Of a stretch of DNA of 6,661 bases, positions 1 through 6,090 are shown piece after piece; the stretch's first letter is position 1; every line of letters begins with the position of its first letter. The translations under genes were made by a program, and so were the position numbers. Origin of the DNA: Betaproteobacteria bacterium (GTDB taxonomy: Bacteria > Pseudomonadota > Gammaproteobacteria > Burkholderiales > UBA9220); assembly GCA_003519965.1 (NCBI GenBank), contig DOVS01000194.1, positions 1 to 6,661 of the forward strand, read 5' to 3'. Below the pieces are notes generated by a model that did no database searches, was not told the DNA's origin, and saw nothing but the letters and a program-made list of their open reading frames with translations.

Positions 1-544
1 GAATGCCTTCATACGCTTGCAGCACATGGAAAATCACCTGCTGACGCGCCGCCTCGTCGCCGCGCTGGGCGGCTTGGACATAAGCGCGCGCCTGAGAGAC
101 GTAGCCTCGAATCATCCCGCCGTTGTAAACCGGGATTTGCAGCTCCAGCCTGGTGTTGTAATTGTTGACGGGATCGGGGTGATTCAGATTATAAGGCGCG
201 ACCGGCAACGCCGAGGGGCCGACGAACTCGCCCGCGCCGAAGTCGTTGAACGTTGCATTGCGCTGCGAAAGCTTTAAGCCAAACGCGTTGAGCGCGTCAT
301 TGGTGCGGGTTGCGGTAATAGACGCCGTCAGCTTCGGCAATCGGTTGCCTCTGGCTTGGCGCAACGCGCCCGCCGCTTGCGCGATCCGCGCCCGGCTCGC
401 CATTAGATCGGGATTTTGTTTCAGCGCCAGCTCCACGCACTGGCGTAAATTCAGGGTGTCGCTCCATGCCGGCGCCGTCCGCGCCATACTACCCGCCGCG
501 AGAATAATACATACAGCGGCGCCTGCTCTTCCTTTAAAACTCAT
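1..544 (-). CDS. TolC-family outer membrane efflux protein, N-terminal part (runs off left edge)
   Basis: The minus-strand frame opens with ATG at 544 and stays open for 181 codons to the window edge, so only the N-terminal part is seen. Residues 1-28 look like a Sec signal peptide: basic start (MSFKGR), hydrophobic stretch AAVCIILAAG, and likely cleavage near APAWS. The mature part begins DTLNLRQCVELALKQNPDL, the usual TolC-family opening helix (LxxAxxxALxxNPxL). It continues with an Ala/Arg-rich helix (ASRARIAQAAGALRQARG), the turn RLPKLTAS, and a beta segment NNYNTRLELQIPVYNGG that matches the family's (L/Q)xPLFxGG strand. The family forms trimeric channels across the outer membrane for type I secretion or RND/ABC efflux. 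The substrate and partner pump cannot be told from this fragment. The ribosome binding site GAGGGAG at 554-560 lies 9 nt from the ATG and supports this start. No frameshift is visible, unlike the gene remnants upstream. Confidence 0.88.
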   Translation of the reverse strand, partial: MSFKGRAGAAVCIILAAGSMARTAPAWSDTLNLRQCVELALKQNPDLMASRARIAQAAGALRQARGNRLPKLTASITATRTNDALNAFGLKLSQRNATFNDFGAGEFVGPSALPVAPYNLNHPDPVNNYNTRLELQIPVYNGGMIRGYVSQARAYVQAAQRGDEAARQQVIFHVLQAYEGI

Positions 545-597
545 CCCGCAATTCTCCCTCGCGCCCGACCAAGGCCTGCATTTCCCTGGTCAAGGTT

Positions 598-641
598 TGG
601 TATATTAGGAAACAATAATATTCCAATATCCCTCCTATTGG
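598..641 (-). promoter_or_regulatory. AT-rich island with dyad symmetry, candidate promoter/operator of the TolC gene
   Basis: This short AT-rich stretch stands out in GC-rich surroundings and ends about 54 nt upstream of the TolC-family ATG. On the minus strand it offers TTGGAA (626-621), a 16-nt spacer and TATACC (604-599), a weak sigma70-like pair. Just upstream, CCAATA (623-628) and TATTGG (636-641) form a perfect 6-bp inverted repeat around a 7-nt centre. It overlaps the putative -35 element, as a repressor operator would. Promoter and operator roles are inferred from composition, position and symmetry; no known regulator site is recognised. Confidence 0.3.
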
Positions 642-703
642 CAATGGGCGCGGGCGGTTGCGCATGGAGCGGACGCCAAAATTCAGCCGCCAACGGGCCG
701 CCA

Positions 704-1396
704 CAGACCGTAAGAAAAGGACGCCAGCGCCCGCGCCGGCGCTAGATAATGGCAACCCGTCCGCGGATTGCGTCTCTAGCGTTTCCCCTCGTAAGTATAT
801 TGCACCAGCGGCCCGCCAAGCGCGCCGGCAGCATTAATCGAGCATCTTGCCATAAATCGGCGCGGAACGGCGTAGTGTCCGCTTCCGCCGCCAAGATGGC
901 AAAACGGCGCGGCGCCGGCGCCGCCACGGCTGCGTTTTCCCGCGTGCGGGCGAACGCGCGCAGACAGTCGGCCCGCGCACCTGTCGCGGTCGGCGGATGG
1001 CAATCGCCTTCCCGGAACAACGCCTCGTTTTCCTTTCACGCCGTTAACACACGCCAAGTCGGATACAATTTAATCCGTTCACCCCTCCATGTCTTCGGCA
1101 GACGGGCGGCCGTCCGCCCGTATTCTTGCGCCGCCATCGCCTTAACCGCCGCCAGCAAGGCGCGCCGGCAGGCATAATCCGCTCGCCGCCGGATCGGGAT
1201 CGACGAGGAGGCTGAAGTCCCCTAACGCGTTGTCCTGACAATCCGCCGTGCGCCGGGCGCGGTCAACTTCAGCAATGTCTGGGAAAGGCTGTTCAGCGTC
1301 TCCAGACGAGAAACCTTGCGCTACAAAAACATGACTGAGTCGCCGGCGGTAAAGGGCGCGCGGAATCACCGGCTCGGGCAAGCGGCGGCGCGTCAT
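704..1396 (-). pseudogene. treY: Maltooligosyltrehalose synthase remnant: internal deletion, stops and frameshifts
   Basis: TreY (GH13) converts the reducing-end linkage of maltodextrins to a trehalose unit, the substrate of TreZ. The remnant starts with ATG at 1396, overlapping the treZ TGA as ATGA, as expected of translationally coupled treZ-treY. The first 17 codons include IPRALYR, the TreY N-terminal strand (usually IPRATYRLQ). Near 1345 it jumps to the C-terminal region. Pieces in different frames are: FL*RKVSRL with TAG at 1323-1321 where Gln is expected, then LNSLSQTLLKLTAPG (about 1296-1252); CQDNALGDFSLLVDPD (1240-1193), an eroded YQGNELWDFSLVDPD; RRRADYACRRALLAA then ERIKLYPTWRVLTA, ending at TGA 1038-1036; in the same frame ALFREGD...TATGARAD...GRWCNILT (1023 to about 790); and GETLETQSADGLPLS (about 780-736). 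Some 230 codons remain of a family usually over 700 long. The catalytic barrel is gone, so no TreY activity is possible. The 3' boundary is uncertain because the original stop is not evident. Confidence 0.9.
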
Positions 1397-3237
1397 TCCC
1401 GTCTCTTCCGCGGATCATCCAGGTACCACGCAATCGACCAGGGCGGCAACCGCCCCGCCACCGGCCGTTTGCCGCCGACATACACGCAACGCCCTGGCGG
1501 CCGCCGGTCGAGAAGAATAATCGTTTCACCCACATTCGCCAGCAGCGTCAACCGGCAGCCATCGCCCAGCCGCCACGTCGCTTGGACGCCCCGGCCGCCA
1601 AGCAAGCGGAATGATGCGTGTCCGCCCTGAACGCCCGCCAAGCGGGGAACGATAATTTTCCGCCGCAAGCGGAGCAAGCGCCGGTAAAAATCGCGCCAAG
1701 CCGCGCCCTCGGCAGTGTCCAGCGTTTCCCAATCCAGCCGCGCCAACTGAAAAGTCGCGGGATGACCGGGATCGGGAATCCGATCCATCGTGGACGGTTG
1801 CGCGAATGCCGGGAAATGGACGAATTCCCGGCGCCGCCCCTCGCGCACCCGCCGCATCGACTCAGGGCCGAGATCGCAAAAGAAGGGGAATGGCCGCCGC
1901 GACCCCCATTCTTCGCCCATGAACAGCAAGGGAATCGACGGCGCCAGCAGCACAATGCCGGCCAGCGCGCGAACGGCGGCGTCGCCGGCTAATGACCGCA
2001 GGCGCTCGCCGAAGGCGCGATTGCCGATTTGGTCGTGATTCTGTAAGAAGGCGATAAACGCGGTCGGCGGCAAATCCCGGCTCGGCTCGCCTCGCGGCGC
2101 ACCGTTGCGGTAAGCGGATTTTTCCCCTTGATAGGCGAACCCTTCGGCGAGGCCGCGCCCCAAATAGCGCAATGGCGCATCGGCGTAGTCTTGATAGCAC
2201 CCGCCGCTTTCGCCGGTCGCCAGCACGTGGGCGGCATGGTGAAGATCGTCATTCCATTGGGCGGTAAACGCGCGCGGCGCGCCGCGCGTATCGCGCCGCA
2301 AGTAATGCGCGGCATTGCAATCGTTTTCCAATAGGAGGTGGATATGCCGCGCCCGCCCCGGCCCGGCCGCCACACGCGCCGCCAGTTCATCGAGAATATC
2401 GGGGCGGTTGTCGTCCCGAATGGCGTGAACGGCGTCCAGCCGCAAACCGTCGAAGCGGTATTCCTCCAGCCAATACAGCGCATTATGAATAAAAAATTCG
2501 CGCACCGGCCGGCACGCCGGGCCGTCGAAGTTGATCGCGTCGCCCCATGGCGTCCGGCGTCCCGGACTGAAAAACTGGGGCGCGTAGCGGTGAAGATAAT
2601 TGCCCTCCGGTCCGAAATGGTTATACACCACGTCGAGAAACATCATCATCCCATGGCCGTGACACGCATCGACAAGCCGTTTAAGATCGTCCGGCGCGCC
2701 GTAACAGCTAGCGGGCGCAAACGGCAACACGCCGTCGTAACCCCAGCCGTGCGCGCCGGGAAAATCCGCCAGCGGCATCAACTCCACCGCGGTCACGCCC
2801 AGCGCGGCAAGATGGCCGAGACGGGACGCCGCCCCGGCAAAATCGCCCGTGCGCGTGAACGTCCCGACGTGCAGCTCATAGATCGCCGCCTCTTCCCAGG
2901 GACGCCCCGCCCATTCGTCCTCCCGCCAAACATACGCGAGCGGATCGATCACTTCGCTTGGCCCGTGAACATCCACTGGATTCCAGCGGGAGGCGGGATC
3001 GGGCCAACGGAGATTGGCCTCGGAACAAAATCCGTAGCGGCTGCCGGGCGCCGCTCGCGCCGTCACGCACTCGAACCACCCCTCGCCGGCCTTGGCCATG
3101 GGCAAGCGCATTTCACGCCCTTCATCGTCCAGGCACACCGCCATTTCCCGCGCTTGAGGCGCCCACAGGCGGAAACGCACGCATCCTCCCGCTGCGATCT
3201 CGGCCCCGAATGGCATGGAATGCCGCCAGCGCATCAT
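1393..3237 (-). CDS. treZ: Malto-oligosyltrehalose trehalohydrolase
   Basis: TreZ (GH13, EC 3.2.1.141) is a cytoplasmic enzyme that hydrolyses the alpha-1,4 bond next to the trehalose end of maltooligosyltrehalose, releasing trehalose. The 614-residue frame is full length for the family. It has an N-terminal beta-sandwich (about 10-95, MPFGAE..VRFRLWAP), the barrel opening AIYELHVGTF (118-127), region I LDVVYNH (201-207), region II DGLRLDAVHA with nucleophile Asp268, region III HLLLEN with acid/base Glu304, region IV FLQNHDQIGN with Asp402, then LLFMGEEWG (437-445), the family signature REGRRREF (465-472) and a C-terminal beta domain. The start ATG at 3237 follows AAAGG with 5 nt spacing; the adjacent ATG at 3234 is equally possible. 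It lies 48 nt after the treT remnant, and its stop overlaps the treY start. It is the only intact gene of the cluster, yet the local source of its substrate is destroyed. Confidence 0.95.
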   Translation of the reverse strand: MMRWRHSMPFGAEIAAGGCVRFRLWAPQAREMAVCLDDEGREMRLPMAKAGEGWFECVTARAAPGSRYGFCSEANLRWPDPASRWNPVDVHGPSEVIDPLAYVWREDEWAGRPWEEAAIYELHVGTFTRTGDFAGAASRLGHLAALGVTAVELMPLADFPGAHGWGYDGVLPFAPASCYGAPDDLKRLVDACHGHGMMMFLDVVYNHFGPEGNYLHRYAPQFFSPGRRTPWGDAINFDGPACRPVREFFIHNALYWLEEYRFDGLRLDAVHAIRDDNRPDILDELAARVAAGPGRARHIHLLLENDCNAAHYLRRDTRGAPRAFTAQWNDDLHHAAHVLATGESGGCYQDYADAPLRYLGRGLAEGFAYQGEKSAYRNGAPRGEPSRDLPPTAFIAFLQNHDQIGNRAFGERLRSLAGDAAVRALAGIVLLAPSIPLLFMGEEWGSRRPFPFFCDLGPESMRRVREGRRREFVHFPAFAQPSTMDRIPDPGHPATFQLARLDWETLDTAEGAAWRDFYRRLLRLRRKIIVPRLAGVQGGHASFRLLGGRGVQATWRLGDGCRLTLLANVGETIILLDRRPPGRCVYVGGKRPVAGRLPPWSIAWYLDDPRKRRE

Positions 3238-3285
3238 TTGAACCTTTTTGCGGTTGCCGCCGTGGATTATTCCCGCGCGCTTCCC

Positions 3286-3905
3286 TTACGCGCGCTCGAT
3301 CCGCTTTTCGGCCGCATGAGTCAACGCAACGATCGATGTCGGATATTCCCGTAAATGGCGGGTAATCAAAAATTGCCGTGCACGAATGCCCGGGGTTTTT
3401 CCCCATTTCCCGCACCTTGTCCGGCATGATGCGGCAAATAACGGATACGCGCCGCCTTTTGGCGCGCTCGTCGAGAAACCCGCCTGGCGGTCAATCGCCT
3501 GCAAGCGGATGCCGCCGACGTCGCCACCAATGACGGGTTTCCCTTTCCATAACGCCTCGGTCACCGTCAGACCGAATCCCTCGCGCAACGACTTTTGCAC
3601 GACAATATCCGCCGCGCGCCGCAACGCGTTAATGGTGCGATGCGCATCTGGCGGCAACCATAGGATATGAAACCGGGATGGCCTTCCGCCGCTTGGCGCA
3701 CTTTCGTCAACACCGCTTTACCCCCGGGCCCGGCCGCGGCGCTGCCGCCTGCGAACATGGATTGAAACCGCGGTTGAACATTATTGGCCCGTTTAAACGC
3801 GCCGATCATGCCCACCGTATCCTTAAAGCGGTCGAAACGCGAAGCTTGCAGCGCCGCCGGCTGCGCGGGATCGGCGCCGAAGCGCCTGTGCACCGCCGCC
3901 GTCCT
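3286..3905 (-). pseudogene. treT: Trehalose synthase (TreT-type GT4) remnant: C-terminal half only, frameshifted
   Basis: TreT joins glucose from an NDP-glucose donor to free glucose, giving trehalose; it is a two-domain GT-B enzyme of roughly 400 residues. Here the first about 220 residues (acceptor-side domain) are missing: similarity begins directly at HRRFGADPAQP, LQASRFDRFKDTVG (frame of about 3903-3672). A 1-nt loss near 3672 moves the frame to FHILWLPPDAHRTINALRR, then VVQKSLREGFGLTVTEALW and GKPVIGGDVGGIRLQ, the GT4 donor-binding E-x7-E region. Between 3452 and 3385 further indels scatter the pieces IRYLPHH, PDKVREMGKN and FVHGNF over the other two frames before the frame returns as FLITRHLREY...ALTHAAEKRIERA with stop TAA at 3288-3286. 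The family match is clear from these blocks; archaeal TreT ends similarly (NFIITKHMERY). It follows the DUF5752 remnant with no gap and precedes treZ. At least four indels plus the large deletion make a functional product very unlikely. Confidence 0.88.
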
Positions 3906-4491
3906 GTCTTCCGGCAGGGGAGCTGATAAGCGCCGCCAAAAACACTCAGCCAGACGCTGAAATCGTCAACGCGCCTCTCCACCCGGCGGCGGGCGGCGAT
4001 GGCGCAATAAAAAATGCGGCTGATGGATAGCGCGGGAATATGGCTGGCGAGTGCTTCCGGCGAGCGGAACACCCCATGGGTGTCGAATACCGCGGTTTGA
4101 GAGCGGATAAATTCAAACGGCCGGCCAGGCTGCACCCATATCAGCATTTCGCGTTCATCCAGGCGTTCCTCGATCACCTCCACCAGGGCTCCTGGCGCAA
4201 CGGTTCCAGACCGGCGAAACCAACCGGATCGATCACCGCGAGACGCTCGCCCAACACGGCGTCGCGCACGGCATGGCGGCGCCAACTGGCGAAATCGTTA
4301 TTATATTCGCGCTCTTCGAGGCGCGAATTGAGCAGACCGCCCCAGAAATGGTAAAAAATACCGCCGGGATGAATCCGCAATAATCGACTCCGGATCGCTC
4401 TCGGATTATGCGCCTGCCGGCCGGTCGCCAGCGCGATCAAGGCGCAGTCTTTAACGGCGAACGGCGCGGGTTCCGGCGAATTCGGCTCCAT
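3906..4491 (-). pseudogene. DUF5752-family protein, frameshifted (neighbour of TreT)
   Basis: Two minus-strand frames together give one conserved protein of about 195 residues. Frame one starts with ATG at 4491 and reads FAVKDCALIALATGRQA, LLRIHPGGIFYHFWGGLL, YNNDFASWRRHA, LGERLAVIDP, LEPLRQE, then stops at TGA 4174-4176. The expected continuation, ALVEVIEERLDEREMLIW, VQPGRPFEFIRSQTAVFDTH, LSISRIFYCAIAARRRVE and VDDFSVWLSVFGGAYQL, sits in the next frame from about 4191 to 3915. The shift is net -1 near 4185-4190 (1 nt lost or 2 gained). The blocks resemble, from memory, the DUF5752 family, which tends to precede TreT-type synthases; its function is unknown. The preceding G-rich stretch can serve as a ribosome site. 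The C-terminal end is uncertain because it runs straight into the treT remnant at a deletion junction around 3905-3920. One frameshift alone could be a sequencing error, but the neighbours show real decay. Confidence 0.75.
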
Positions 4492-4576
4492 CGGCCCCCC
4501 CTGCTAGGAACATCCTCGGATTGACTCCCCCGCTGGCGGCGCCCGGCTCATACCGGGAACCACCGTGTATCGTTAT

Positions 4577-4605
4577 GTTATAGATAAGCGGCGATTGCCG
4601 CGCAA
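4577..4605 (-). promoter_or_regulatory. Candidate sigma70 promoter of the trehalose cluster, with a dyad in its spacer
   Basis: On the minus strand TTGCGC (4605-4600), a 17-nt spacer and TATAAC (4582-4577) form a plausible sigma70 promoter with a good -10 (5 of 6) and a weak -35 (3 of 6). It lies about 86 nt upstream of the DUF5752 ATG. The spacer region holds a perfect inverted repeat, GCGGC at 4588-4592 and GCCGC at 4597-4601 around a 4-nt loop. This could be an operator, or a weak terminator for the OYE gene that ends at 4619, since TTATCTATAA follows it in that direction. Functional assignment is inference. Confidence 0.35.
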
Positions 4606-4618
4606 GGCAAACCACCGC

Positions 4619-5686
4619 TCACGTCAACGTCCCCAGCATCGTTTCGTCATAAGGCGCCAGCGTCTCGCCGCGGCGTACTTTCGCCACGAAATCTGGATTT
4701 GCAATCAACGGCCGACCGATGGCGATCAAATCGAAGCGCTCTTCGCGAATCCCCCACGCAGCGGTTTGCGGCGTGTAGCTGCCGCACGCGATTAAGGCGC
4801 CGGCGTAACGCCGCCGTAAATACGCCGTCGCCGTCCCGCCCAAATAATCGAAGGTCGTGGCGTCGTCGAAAATCCCGGTATGAAGATACGCCAAACCGCG
4901 CTGCTGCAACGCCGGCAGCAGAACATCGAACACCTGCACGTCATCGGGACGCCCCTCCAAATTGAAATACGCACCGGGAGAAAGACGAATGCCGACACGT
5001 TCGCACCGTACTCGGGCGACTACCGCGTCCACCACCTCCAGCGCGAAGCGCGCCATGTTCTCCGGCGCGCCGCCATACCGGTCGGTGCGGTAATTGGTCT
5101 GATGGTGCAAGAACTGATCGATTAAATACCCATTGGCGCCATGAACTTCCACGCCGTCGACGCCAGCGTCCATGGCGTTTGCCGCCGCCGTCGCGTAGGC
5201 CTCCGTCAGGGCGGGAATTTCATCGGCCGCCAGCGCCCGCGGCGTGCCGTACTGCAATTGCTGGCGCGTGCGCGGCAGCGGCCCGCTCATCGGCGCCGCC
5301 GATGGCGCCAGCGGCGCGGCGCCGTTCAGATATGCCGGGTGCGACACCCGCCCCACATGCCACAACTGCATGAATAATTTACCGCCCCGTTCATGCACGC
5401 GCCGGGTTACCTCTCTCCAGCCGTCGATTTGCTGTTGGCTGAAAATACCAGGAGTATTGGGATAACCTTGTCCGTCGGCGCGGATGATCGTCCCTTCGGT
5501 CACGATCAACCCGGCGTCGGCGCGGCGCGCATAATAGGCGGCCATCGCGGCGGTGGGCGTCAGGTTATCATCCGCCATGCAGCGCGTCATCGGCGCCATC
5601 ACGATCCGGTTGCTCAGGGTGAGATGCGTGCTAAGCGGATAGGGAGAAAACAATACTTCTGTATCGGCGGCCGATGCGGACTCCAC
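4619..5686 (-). CDS. Old Yellow Enzyme family NADPH-dependent flavin reductase (NemA-like)
   Basis: OYE enzymes are cytoplasmic FMN-binding TIM barrels that use NAD(P)H to reduce activated C=C bonds (enones, maleimides) or nitro and nitrate-ester groups. The 355-residue length matches the NemA/PETN reductase branch. Counting from the GTG at 5686, visible signatures are: NRIVMAPMTR with flavin-tuning Thr34; KLFMQLWHVGR; VEVHGANGYLIDQFL with substrate-anion-binding His182 and Asn185 and proton donor Tyr187; the active-site loop YRTDRYGG; IRLSP with Arg234; and IAIGRPLIANPD with FMN-phosphate-binding Arg325. The longest frame starts at a GTG at 5692, but the AAGGAG ribosome site (5697-5692) overlaps that codon. 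The GTG at 5686, 5 nt downstream of it, is the better start. It precedes the DUF5752 gene on the same strand by 127 nt, so read-through is possible, but no pathway link to trehalose is known. No disabling change is visible. The natural substrate cannot be inferred. Confidence 0.95.
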   Translation of the reverse strand: MESASAADTEVLFSPYPLSTHLTLSNRIVMAPMTRCMADDNLTPTAAMAAYYARRADAGLIVTEGTIIRADGQGYPNTPGIFSQQQIDGWREVTRRVHERGGKLFMQLWHVGRVSHPAYLNGAAPLAPSAAPMSGPLPRTRQQLQYGTPRALAADEIPALTEAYATAAANAMDAGVDGVEVHGANGYLIDQFLHHQTNYRTDRYGGAPENMARFALEVVDAVVARVRCERVGIRLSPGAYFNLEGRPDDVQVFDVLLPALQQRGLAYLHTGIFDDATTFDYLGGTATAYLRRRYAGALIACGSYTPQTAAWGIREERFDLIAIGRPLIANPDFVAKVRRGETLAPYDETMLGTLT

Positions 5687-5691
5687 GTACA

Positions 5692-5697
5692 CTCCTT
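5692..5697 (-). promoter_or_regulatory. Ribosome binding site deciding the OYE start
   Basis: AAGGAG on the minus strand is a strong Shine-Dalgarno match. It overlaps the first in-frame GTG (5692-5690) and lies 5 nt before the second (5686-5684), which argues for initiation at the second GTG. Confidence 0.6.
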
Positions 5698-6090
5698 TTC
5701 ATTCGGATGCGGCAAGCAGGCCACACAGCGCGTCCTTGCCCGGAAGGGTTAATCTACCGCAAGCGCCGTGCTATTGTCACGCGGCGTTATCCCATCGCTT
5801 TCCCGGCGTGGACGGATTGCATTTTCGCACAAGCAACGGGGCTATCATCCTCAACCCATTGGCAATAAACGGAAATATCGACTACGCTGAAAGCACGCGG
5901 AGAAACCGCCACGCGGCGCCGCCTTCGTCACGGCGCCCAGTAGCGGAGCAAGCCGCCGACGCTTCCCCAACAACGAAACGCCGGGCGGTTTCGCAGCCCA
6001 AGCAATGGCGGAAAGGCAGTATCGCACTAACGTGTTGCTTCATATGACGCAGGTTGATTTTCCACATGATTCCAAATAGGGAGAAAGACG
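5698..6090. other. Divergent intergenic region, no gene recognised
   Basis: About 390 nt lie between the divergent OYE gene and the plus-strand unknown gene. Short frames on both strands give low-complexity, Arg/Ala-rich translations without family similarity that I can recognise. It presumably holds both promoters, but I find no convincing -35/-10 pair: TTGCAT (5817-5822) and TATCAT (5843-5848) on the plus strand are 20 nt apart, too far. A 7-bp inverted repeat, GGCGCCG (5915-5921) and CGGCGCC (5931-5937), lacks a U-tract. No tRNA or known riboswitch is apparent. Confidence 0.5.

Noticed and set aside
246..608. Plus-strand open frame of 120 codons at the left end
   Set aside because: It is antisense to the TolC-family gene, which has a signal peptide, family motifs and a ribosome site; the plus frame has no recognisable similarity.
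1102..1121. Perfect 8-bp inverted repeat with a 4-nt loop (ACGGGCGG / CCGCCCGT)
   Set aside because: It lies inside the treY remnant, has no U-tract on either side and is likely a by-product of GC-rich codons.
821..1170. Direct repeat CGCGCCGGCA at 821-830 and 1161-1170 with partly similar flanks
   Set aside because: The two copies encode unrelated TreY segments in different frames. Such GC-rich words recur by chance, and no insertion-sequence or MITE structure is attached.
1142..1396. Minus-strand frame of 84 codons that looks like a small gene coupled to treZ
   Set aside because: It is not a real small gene. Its start is the ancestral treY start, but its body crosses from out-of-frame sequence into an eroded TreY C-terminal block (DFSLLVDPD).
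3275..3295. Inverted repeat GCGCGC around the treT stop codon, a possible terminator
   Set aside because: There is no U-run in either direction, and treZ follows on the same strand, so a terminator here is unlikely.
2338..3354. Plus-strand open frame of 338 codons
   Set aside because: It is antisense to treZ and reads as Arg/Pro/Ala-rich noise, typical of GC-rich coding DNA read on the other strand.
5915..5937. GGCGCCG / CGGCGCC inverted repeat as a terminator or operator
   Set aside because: It is a short self-complementary GC word common in this genome, with no U-tract and no adjacent promoter elements.
5736..6047. Plus-strand open frame of 103 codons between the OYE gene and the unknown gene
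   Set aside because: It has no ribosome site and no conserved pattern, its composition is that of random GC-rich DNA, and it ends before the convincing start at 6091.
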